Source: Chloroflexota bacterium
GTDB lineage: Bacteria; Chloroflexota; Anaerolineae; Anaerolineales; DRMV01
DNA length: 11,535 nucleotides
Assembly: GCA_013153335.1 (NCBI GenBank)
Contig: JAADEP010000206.1
Coordinates: forward strand, 1-11,535
Direction of reading: 5' to 3'
Shown: positions 6,463-11,535 of the stretch, one piece after another
Numbering within the stretch: the stretch's first letter is position 1
How the letters are laid out: the number at the start of each line of letters is the position of its first letter
Notes under the pieces: generated by a model
Database searches by the model: none
Seen by the model: only the letters and a program-made list of their open reading frames with translations
Told to the model about the DNA's origin: nothing
Translations under genes and position numbers: made by a program

Positions 6463-7392
6463 ATGAAAGAGTTGTGGCTCGAGGTCGCTTTACAACTCGA
6501 CGATGATGAGGTCGTGGAGGCTGTCAGCGAAGTTCTCGCTCGCTTCACCCCACGCCCCCTCGCTTATGAATATACCCATTTACGTGCGGATGAACGGAAC
6601 CATTTGGTTGATTTGGGGCCGGTCACGGTGCGCGCGTACATACCTTTGGGCTCCGAAGACGATGCGCCGGCGTTGCAGCGGCGCATTCAGGAAGCGTTGC
6701 ATTACTTGCGGGCGATTCGCCCCTTCCCGCACGAGACTTACCGGATACTCGAGCCGGAAGATTGGGCGGAAGCTTGGAAGCAAGCTTATCACCCTATCCC
6801 CATTGGCGAACGCCTTGTGGTTGTGCCCGCGTGGCTCGAGAATCCATATCCAGACCGGGTGGCGGTGGTCTTGGAGCCTGGGATGGCCTTTGGGACGGGG
6901 ATGCACCCCAGCACCCGTTTGGCGTTGCGCGCGGCCGAGCGCTACGCGGCCCAGTCGCCGCGGGTGTTGGACATCGGTACGGGTTCAGGGATTTTGGCCA
7001 TTGCCGCGTTGAAATTGGGCGCGGAGCGAGCCGTAGGTGTGGACATCGAGCCGTTGGCGATCGAGGTCGCGCGCGAAAACGCGCGCCGAAATCAGGTTGC
7101 GGATCGGTTGACCTTGCTCCCGGGCTCTTTGGACGTGTTGGAAAACGCGCCTTTTTCAGAGGGACACCTTGTGTTCGCCAATATCCTGGCTCCCATCTTG
7201 GAGGATTTGTTTGCTCAAGGCCTGGCCGAACACGTGCTTCCCCAGGGGATCCTCGTTTTGAGTGGTATTCTCGCTGAGCAGGCCCCTCGGGTGGCCCGGG
7301 CGGCGCGAGAAGCCGGGTTGGAGGAGGTCCACCGATGGCAGGAAGGCGAGTGGGTGGCGCTCGTGTACCGTCGCCCGTCCAAGCGGAGCTGA
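6463..7392 (+). CDS. prmA: Ribosomal protein L11 methyltransferase
   Basis: The product transfers methyl groups from S-adenosylmethionine to lysines and the N-terminus of ribosomal protein L11, in the cytoplasm. The 309 residues fit PrmA (about 290-315). An N-terminal L11-binding domain (about 1-100) leads into the class I methyltransferase fold. Signature elements are PGMAFGTGMHPST (139-151), the SAM loop VLDIGTGSGIL (168-178), the acidic VDIEP with D194 (193-197) that binds the ribose, and NIL at 240-242 in the position of the usual NILA motif. A short out-of-frame ATG at 6459 precedes the chosen ATG at 6463; only the latter opens the conserved frame. The 3' end carries the ribosome site and first codons of the lipid kinase gene in another frame, so the two are likely one operon. 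Confidence 0.95.
   Translation: MKELWLEVALQLDDDEVVEAVSEVLARFTPRPLAYEYTHLRADERNHLVDLGPVTVRAYIPLGSEDDAPALQRRIQEALHYLRAIRPFPHETYRILEPEDWAEAWKQAYHPIPIGERLVVVPAWLENPYPDRVAVVLEPGMAFGTGMHPSTRLALRAAERYAAQSPRVLDIGTGSGILAIAALKLGAERAVGVDIEPLAIEVARENARRNQVADRLTLLPGSLDVLENAPFSEGHLVFANILAPILEDLFAQGLAEHVLPQGILVLSGILAEQAPRVARAAREAGLEEVHRWQEGEWVALVYRRPSKRS
7321..7328 (+). promoter_or_regulatory. Ribosome binding site for the lipid kinase, inside prmA
   Basis: GAGGAGGT, seven bases before ATG at 7335, is a near-perfect Shine-Dalgarno lying within prmA coding sequence. It supports the early start of the kinase and hence the 58-base overlap of the two genes. Confidence 0.75.
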
Positions 7393-7748
7393 GCCGTCTG
7401 GCGCGTGCCTTCCGCTATGCAGGCCGGGGATGGCTTTATGTGTTGCGCACCCAGCGTAACGCGCGCTGGCATTTGGCCGCGACGCTCGGCGTTGGGCTCG
7501 CGGGTTGGTGGTTCTCGATATCTCGGCTGGAAGCGGGTTTGTTGATCTTGGCCATCGGCCTGGTTTGGGCTGCCGAGGCGTTGAACACCGCGCTGGAAGC
7601 TTTGGCCGATCGCTGTGCGCCCGAGCCGCATCCGCTGGTTGCCGCCGCGAAGGACGCGGCCGCGGCCGGGGTTTTGGCCGCCGCTTTGAGCGCGATTGGG
7701 GTAGGCATCGCCGTGTTTGGCCCTTATTTGCTTGGGATGAAACCTTAA
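7335..7748 (+). CDS. dgkA: Diacylglycerol kinase/undecaprenol kinase family membrane protein
   Basis: The 137-residue integral membrane protein is of the DgkA family, small trimeric kinases that phosphorylate diacylglycerol or undecaprenol with ATP. Undecaprenol kinase is the usual activity outside proteobacteria and would recycle the carrier for wall and surface glycans. After a basic N-terminal segment, three hydrophobic helices are seen (about 47-64, 66-90, 107-133). The family signature AEALNTALEALAD gives E81, N84 and E88, matching E. coli E69, N72 and E76. AKDAAAAGVL follows at 105-114. The position of the metal-binding Glu28 of E. coli appears to be Gln here (TQRNARWH, Q40); I recall similar sequences in other bacterial members, so activity is probably kept. 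It starts 58 bases inside prmA, and its stop TAA shares TTAA with the opposite gene's stop. Confidence 0.88.
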   Translation: MAGRRVGGARVPSPVQAELSRLARAFRYAGRGWLYVLRTQRNARWHLAATLGVGLAGWWFSISRLEAGLLILAIGLVWAAEALNTALEALADRCAPEPHPLVAAAKDAAAAGVLAAALSAIGVGIAVFGPYLLGMKP

Positions 7749-8626
7749 TTCCAACCCAAGTCTCGGCCCAGAAGCTCGTACAGCGCTTGATTATAAGGCC
7801 GAAAGTAAGCCTGTAATTGCGCGCGTACGCGCTGTGGTACGGGTTGGTCATATTGGCCTTGGTTGTAAACTTTGAGGTTCGGCTGCCAGGGTTCTATGTT
7901 CAGAAAGTCCGCAATCTGGTCGAGCAGACGCTGGGGTTGTTCGAAAAAATCTTCGCTTCGCAACACAAGGGTTTGTTCCCGGGGTACATGTTTCCACAGT
8001 CGGCGAAGATGCTCAACATAGCGGCTTTCGGTAAGGTAGCCCAGCCGATGGTAGCGCCACGGGACGTAACATGGGTCGCGTAGCATACGTTCCTGTTCGC
8101 CCGCCAGGCGTTGTTCCTCGGCTTGGAGCGCTTCTTCCAGGGAAAGCGGTTCCAGGCCGCGGCGTCGATTATGAAAGTAATGCGACAAAGTTCGCTGTAC
8201 GGGATTCCGAAGCAGAAGGATGATTTTGGCATGCGGGGTTAGGGTCATGAACCGCTCAGGGAAAAGGGGCGACATCAGATAGCTTGGTGTTGCATCCACG
8301 GTAAAATGCGTTTGCAGTTCGCGCTGAAAAGGGAAGTAGGCCCGGTACCACGACGGCCCCAGGTCATACATGTAGATATAAAACTTGATCTCCTTTCGCT
8401 GTCGGAAGGGGTATCGAGCGCGCGGGTGTTCCATCAAGTAGCGAAAGAGAGATGAGGTCCCCGCCCGCTTCACCCCCGCGATATAAACTTGGGGCAGTCC
8501 GCGCCATCGCGCGGTCAGACGACGATATACCCACTCTAGACTATAACGAAGCGAGCGCCGAATCTCGGACCTGATCAGGTTTGGGTCCCAGGGCTTATTG
8601 GGGCAACGCGAATTTCGAAACACCAT
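7745..8626 (-). CDS. PAPS-dependent sulfotransferase family protein
   Basis: The 293 residues resemble bacterial members of the heparan N-deacetylase/sulfotransferase-like group, which transfer sulfate from PAPS to a hydroxyl or amino group of a glycan or small molecule. The 5'-phosphosulfate loop is VKRAGTSSLFRYL (52-64), with K53 and GTSS in place of the more common GTTS. KEIKFY (78-83) and VDATPSYL (110-117) follow. The 3'-phosphate-binding motif is ILLLRNPVQRTLSHYFH (136-152), with R140 and S148. RSEDF at 223-227 is also typical. No signal peptide is seen, so it is likely cytoplasmic; the acceptor is unknown. The chosen ATG at 8626 is the only upstream start in an otherwise closed frame, but its ribosome site is weak (GAGAG). 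It lies beyond the eno terminator, so it probably has its own promoter, which I could not locate. Confidence 0.85.
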   Translation of the reverse strand: MVFRNSRCPNKPWDPNLIRSEIRRSLRYSLEWVYRRLTARWRGLPQVYIAGVKRAGTSSLFRYLMEHPRARYPFRQRKEIKFYIYMYDLGPSWYRAYFPFQRELQTHFTVDATPSYLMSPLFPERFMTLTPHAKIILLLRNPVQRTLSHYFHNRRRGLEPLSLEEALQAEEQRLAGEQERMLRDPCYVPWRYHRLGYLTESRYVEHLRRLWKHVPREQTLVLRSEDFFEQPQRLLDQIADFLNIEPWQPNLKVYNQGQYDQPVPQRVRAQLQAYFRPYNQALYELLGRDLGWN

Positions 8627-8666
8627 GGCTTGCTCTCGGGGCCCTTGGAGGCTACAGCGGATATAG

Positions 8667-8719
8667 AAAGCTCCCTTAGCCCGCGCCCGGCGCGCCGGAC
8701 CCGGGCCAAGGGAGCTTTT
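8667..8719. terminator. Strong hairpin terminator, mainly for eno, bidirectional in form
   Basis: AAAGCTCCCTT (8667-8677) pairs with AAGGGAGCTTT (8708-8718) over 11 bp. After one mismatch, GCCCG (8679-8683) pairs with CGGGC (8702-8706). The interior holds a 12-base palindrome, CCGGCGCGCCGG (8687-8698). Read on the minus strand it follows the eno stop by 10 bases and ends in CTTTCTATAT, as expected for a rho-independent terminator. Its T-run is short, which the long GC-rich stem may offset. Confidence 0.85.
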
Positions 8720-8728
8720 GGGTTTGAG

Positions 8729-10021
8729 CTATGCGCTCCGGCCTAAAAAGGCCGGTCCTGCGAAGCGGGCTTCGCTGCCTAGTTCTTCTTCAATGCGCAG
8801 GAGCTGGTTATATTTGGCCGTCCGGTCCGAGCGCGCGGGCGCGCCGGTCTTGATTTGCCCCATGTTCCATGCGACCGCCAGATCCGCGATGGTGGTGTCC
8901 TCGGTCTCGCCCGAACGATGGGACGCGATCGTGCCCCAGCCCCGACGTTGGCACAAGAATACCGCGTCGAAAGTTTCGCTCAACGTGCCGACTTGGTTCA
9001 CTTTGACCAAGAGAGCATTGGCTACGCCAAGATCCATGGCCCGGCGCACGCGTTCTGGGTTGGTGACCAACAGGTCGTCGCCGACCAGCTGGATCTCCTT
9101 CCCCAGGCGCTGGGTGAGCAAGGCCCATCCGTCCCAATCATCTTCGGCCAGGCCGTCTTCCAGCGATACAATGGGATATTGTTCGACCCAACGCGCCCAG
9201 AAGTCCACCATTTCTTCGGACGTCAGTTTGCGCCCTTCTCGGCGCAAGTGGTAACGCCCGGTTTCGGGGTCGTAAAGTTCCGAAGCTGCGGGGTCAAGGG
9301 CCAAGACAATGTCGTCGCCTACGCGATAACCTGCTCGGGTGATGGCTTCGAGAATGACCTCGATGGCTTCTTCGTTTGCCTTCAATCGCGGGGCAAAGCC
9401 GCCTTCGTCGCCCACCAAGGTAATGTAGCCGCGCTCTTTGAGCACGTCCTTGAGCGTGTGGTACACCTCCGCGCCCCAACGCAGCGCTTCAGCAAACGAG
9501 GGCGCGCCCCAGGGCATGATCATGAATTCTTGCATGTCAACGCCCTGCCAGCCGGTGTGCGCGCCGCCGTTGAGGATGTTCATCATCGGGGTGGGCAGGA
9601 CGTGCGCGTTGGCTCCGCCCAGGTAGCGATACAACGGTAGGCCCAGGGCAGCGGCCGCGGCTTTGGCAACGGCCAAACTGACGCCCAAAATCGCGTTCGC
9701 ACCCAAGCGGCCTTTGTTCGGCGTGCCGTCCAGGCCGATAAGCAGGGTGTCGAGTTCTCGCTGGCGGGTGGCCTCAAAGCCCAAAATCGCTTCGGCGATC
9801 GGCCCACGCACGTTTTCGACGGCTTTTAGCACTCCTTTGCCTCGATAGCGCCGTGGGTCGCGGTCGCGCAGCTCAACCGCTTCGTGGGTACCGGTCGAGG
9901 CGCCCGAGGGCACGGCCGCGCGGCCGCGATGGCCTGTATCCAAAGTAACCTCGACCTCGACCGTCGGGTTCCCACGCGAATCAAGGATTTCACGCGCGTG
10001 TACGGAGGTAATGATGGGCAT
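8729..10021 (-). CDS. eno: Enolase (phosphopyruvate hydratase)
   Basis: Enolase converts 2-phosphoglycerate to phosphoenolpyruvate in glycolysis and the reverse step in gluconeogenesis; it is a cytoplasmic, Mg-dependent dimer or octamer. The 430 residues are the normal length. Key parts are all present: the GASTG loop (40-44), E206 in GDEGGFAP as catalytic acid/base, metal ligands D243 (ALDPAAS), E288 (SLEDGLAEDDW) and D315 (VGDDLLVTN), catalytic K340 (KVNQVGTLSE), and the SHRSGETEDTTIADL signature (367-381). The mobile loop after NGGAH reads HTGWQGVDMQEF, one residue longer than the common HADNNVDIQEF form. The start ATG at 10021 follows an AGAGGAG ribosome site. The gene lies 31 bases downstream of the LCP gene with no clear promoter between, so co-transcription is possible. 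It ends at the strong hairpin terminator. Confidence 0.97.
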   Translation of the reverse strand: MPIITSVHAREILDSRGNPTVEVEVTLDTGHRGRAAVPSGASTGTHEAVELRDRDPRRYRGKGVLKAVENVRGPIAEAILGFEATRQRELDTLLIGLDGTPNKGRLGANAILGVSLAVAKAAAAALGLPLYRYLGGANAHVLPTPMMNILNGGAHTGWQGVDMQEFMIMPWGAPSFAEALRWGAEVYHTLKDVLKERGYITLVGDEGGFAPRLKANEEAIEVILEAITRAGYRVGDDIVLALDPAASELYDPETGRYHLRREGRKLTSEEMVDFWARWVEQYPIVSLEDGLAEDDWDGWALLTQRLGKEIQLVGDDLLVTNPERVRRAMDLGVANALLVKVNQVGTLSETFDAVFLCQRRGWGTIASHRSGETEDTTIADLAVAWNMGQIKTGAPARSDRTAKYNQLLRIEEELGSEARFAGPAFLGRSA

Positions 10022-10052
10022 GGGACTGCTCCTCTTTTTCGTCCGTTGAGCC

Positions 10053-11210
10053 TTACGGCGCTGGCGTCGGTGTGCTGCTGGGACTGGGCTGATCCAACTT
10101 GGGCGGAATCTTGCCGTCCAAGGCTAAGTGGACCCATTGGACGAAGCGTTCATCCCATTCCAAGACCGAGGAGTTGAATTGATAGGGGCCAACGTAAATG
10201 GGTGCGACGGTCAATTTCAAAAGCTCCTTGGGTACAGAATAGAAGATCACATCCGTGTCCGGGTCCAACATCTTTCCTAAACAATAAAGCAAATTGAGGT
10301 CTTCGGGCGTAAGGTCGGTAATAAGATCATAGCGCGCCTGGATGAAGTAGTTGATAATCTCTGGTGCGCGCTCGATCATGCTAGGATGAGCAAGTTTCTG
10401 TAAAATCGCTTTGGCGATGATCGTTTGGCGCTCAATACGGCCCAAGTCGCCCACGTCATAGCGAATGCGAGTGAACAAAAGTGCATCGTGTCCGTTTAAC
10501 ACCTGATAACCGGGTTTGAAATGAGCTCCAGTTTGCGTAGGATCGTTGATTTCGGTTGGAATATAAACGGAAACGCCCCCGATGGCGTCGACAAAGTTGT
10601 CAATAACCCGCCCACCAACCGCGATATAGCGATCTGTTTTTACACCAAAATTCAAATCTAGCACTCGAGCCGTTAGAATCGCGCCATCACCCCGTTTGGC
10701 TAGTGCATGCATGTATGTGCCACCTAATAAGTTAACCGAGGCTAGCTTAACAGGCGAGCCATATCCCGTCTGTTCCACAAAATCTTGCGGCAATTCTACG
10801 CGCAAGTCACGAGGGAATGGAACGATCCGTACCTGCTTGTTGGCAAAATCCACTGCGATGACGCGGACCACATCCCCGTTCTCTTGGGGGTCAAAACGCC
10901 CGCCGACAAAAAGGATGTTCATGCGCGCAGGTCCGCCGCACAAAGGCGTTGGTGTCGGCGTTGGGCTCGGGGTGGCGGTCGGCTCTACCACTTCCGTAGG
11001 CCCTGGGGTTGGCGTTGCGGTTGGGGTTGCGGTGGAAGTCATAACCGCGGGCAAAACAGCCGTCACGGGCTGGGTCGCGACATCGCTTAGCCGCGCTCCA
11101 CCCGTCAATGGTGTTTGCCACCAATATAGGCCTAGCAGCACTACGATGGTTGCTAGACCCAAGCCCATACCAAGGACAGCCCACAACCAAGGCTGATATC
11201 GCGCGTTCAT
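10053..11210 (-). CDS. LytR-CpsA-Psr (LCP) family cell-envelope protein with Thr-Pro stalk
   Basis: LCP proteins attach lipid-linked glycans (teichoic acids, capsule, arabinogalactan and similar) to peptidoglycan or other surface acceptors, outside the membrane. This 385-residue protein has a short cytoplasmic start, one membrane anchor (about 9-30), a Thr/Pro/Ser stalk (about 58-90), and the LCP domain (about 97-275). Domain marks are MNILFVGGRFD, D113, FPRD with R134, VDAIGGVSVYI (207-217), and LNGHDALLFTRIRYDVGDLGRIERQ (238-262) with R248, R250, R258 and R261, residues that bind pyrophosphate in the family. A C-terminal extension of about 110 residues ends in another short Ser/Thr/Pro tail. 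The glycan is unknown. The start ATG at 11210 follows AAAGGAGG (11216-11223) by five bases. Such Thr-Pro stalks are frequent in Chloroflexota surface proteins. It may share a transcript with eno. Confidence 0.88.
   Translation of the reverse strand: MNARYQPWLWAVLGMGLGLATIVVLLGLYWWQTPLTGGARLSDVATQPVTAVLPAVMTSTATPTATPTPGPTEVVEPTATPSPTPTPTPLCGGPARMNILFVGGRFDPQENGDVVRVIAVDFANKQVRIVPFPRDLRVELPQDFVEQTGYGSPVKLASVNLLGGTYMHALAKRGDGAILTARVLDLNFGVKTDRYIAVGGRVIDNFVDAIGGVSVYIPTEINDPTQTGAHFKPGYQVLNGHDALLFTRIRYDVGDLGRIERQTIIAKAILQKLAHPSMIERAPEIINYFIQARYDLITDLTPEDLNLLYCLGKMLDPDTDVIFYSVPKELLKLTVAPIYVGPYQFNSSVLEWDERFVQWVHLALDGKIPPKLDQPSPSSTPTPAP
10941..11036 (-). repeat. Low-complexity Thr-Pro codon repeat inside the LCP gene
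   Basis: This stretch encodes residues 59-90 of the LCP protein as repeated Thr-Pro and Ser-Pro units. The plus strand shows imperfect tandem hexamers such as GGTTGG, GGTGTC and GCGGTT. It is a coding microsatellite-like tract, prone to length change, and not a CRISPR or regulatory repeat. Confidence 0.8.
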
Positions 11211-11290
11211 AGGATCCTCCTTTCAAGATTGCAGCGTGACTTCGCTGGGGTCGTAGGCTCGCTTCCCTACTCCGATATCATGGCTTGAGG
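11211..11290. other. Short intergenic region upstream of the LCP gene
   Basis: Eighty bases separate the stop of the right-edge gene from the LCP start. Apart from the strong ribosome site at 11216-11223 I see no convincing -10/-35 pair or hairpin on the minus strand. The LCP gene may therefore be read through from the right-edge gene, or may use a promoter I cannot recognise. Confidence 0.4.
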
Positions 11291-11535
11291 CTATTCCCAC
11301 TTCAATGACGTCCCAAGATCCCGCGATGCGGCATTCCGCATCGCGACCGAGGCTGCGGCGGCGTCTTGCACCGCGAGCCCGACGGACTTGAACACGGTGA
11401 TTTGGTCGTTTGAGGTGCGTCCGGGCTTCTGACCAAGGAGGATTTCCCCCAGTTCCGCGTGGATGTGCAAGGGCGTAATCAGCCCCTGTTGAATGGCCTG
11501 GATGATGTCGCCGGCTTCGGCCAAGGCCGCTTCGC
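11291..11535 (-). CDS. Ornithine cyclodeaminase/mu-crystallin family protein, C-terminal fragment
   Basis: The frame is open from the right edge of the window to TAG at 11291-11293, so only about the last 81 residues are seen. They read ALAEAGDIIQAIQQG, then ELGEILLGQKPGRTS, then ITVFKSVGLAVQDAAAA. This order and spacing is characteristic of the C-terminus of the ornithine cyclodeaminase/mu-crystallin family, NAD(P)-dependent enzymes. The family includes ornithine cyclodeaminase, archaeal-type alanine dehydrogenase, ketimine reductases and siderophore or opine-type synthases. The cofactor and substrate sites lie outside the window, so the reaction cannot be told. It precedes the LCP gene by 80 bases in the same direction. 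A TTG at 11524-11522 is inside the conserved region and is not the start. Confidence 0.82.
   Translation of the reverse strand, partial: EAALAEAGDIIQAIQQGLITPLHIHAELGEILLGQKPGRTSNDQITVFKSVGLAVQDAAAASVAMRNAASRDLGTSLKWE

Noticed and set aside
10941..11036. Tandem repeats that might be a CRISPR or regulatory array
   Set aside because: The repeats are short, contiguous and in frame, and encode a Thr-Pro stalk of the LCP protein; there are no spacers.

Overview
The window is GC-rich (near 60% by eye), gene-dense, and looks like ordinary bacterial chromosome. It has no tRNA, rRNA, CRISPR array, insertion sequence or phage gene that I can see. The best guess for the source is a member of Chloroflexota (Anaerolineae-like, possibly thermophilic). 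This is inferred from the Thr-Pro stalk of the LytR-CpsA-Psr protein, the GT-C type membrane protein, the Mut7-C/ubiquitin-like RNase and the overall style. No marker gene proves it.

Layout, left to right. (A) 1-2884, plus strand: the C-terminal part of a PD-(D/E)XK nuclease-like protein with a coiled coil, then an alanine dehydrogenase family enzyme, then an acetyl-CoA hydrolase/CoA-transferase family enzyme. The last two overlap by ATGA and are probably translated together. (B) 2904-4592, minus strand: a polytopic GT-C type glycosyltransferase-like protein. It is divergent from 4680-5687, a tryptophan-rich membrane protein of unknown function, and the two share a compact back-to-back promoter region. 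(C) 5619-6398, minus strand: a Mut7-C RNase (PIN fold) with an N-terminal ubiquitin-like domain and a zinc ribbon. Its last 22 residues are encoded antisense to the end of the unknown membrane protein. (D) 6463-7748, plus strand: prmA (ribosomal protein L11 methyltransferase), with the start of a DgkA-type lipid kinase nested in its 3' end. (E) 7745-8626, minus strand: a PAPS-dependent sulfotransferase-like protein whose stop codon shares a TTAA with the lipid kinase stop. (F) 8667-8719: a strong terminator hairpin, followed by eno (8729-10021) and a LytR-CpsA-Psr cell-envelope protein (10053-11210), both minus strand and possibly one transcript, and the C-terminus of an ornithine cyclodeaminase/mu-crystallin family protein at the right edge.

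How the genes fit together: several products act on the envelope (lipid kinase, LCP ligase, GT-C protein, possibly the sulfotransferase). They are scattered in single units rather than forming one locus. The alanine dehydrogenase and CoA-transferase pair is the only clear metabolic module; a plausible role is NADH-forming amino-acid oxidation linked to CoA exchange with a carboxylic acid. I do not see a clearly new multi-gene system. The items most worth following are the dehydrogenase/CoA-transferase pair, the unknown tryptophan-rich membrane protein, and the antisense overlap with the Mut7-C RNase.
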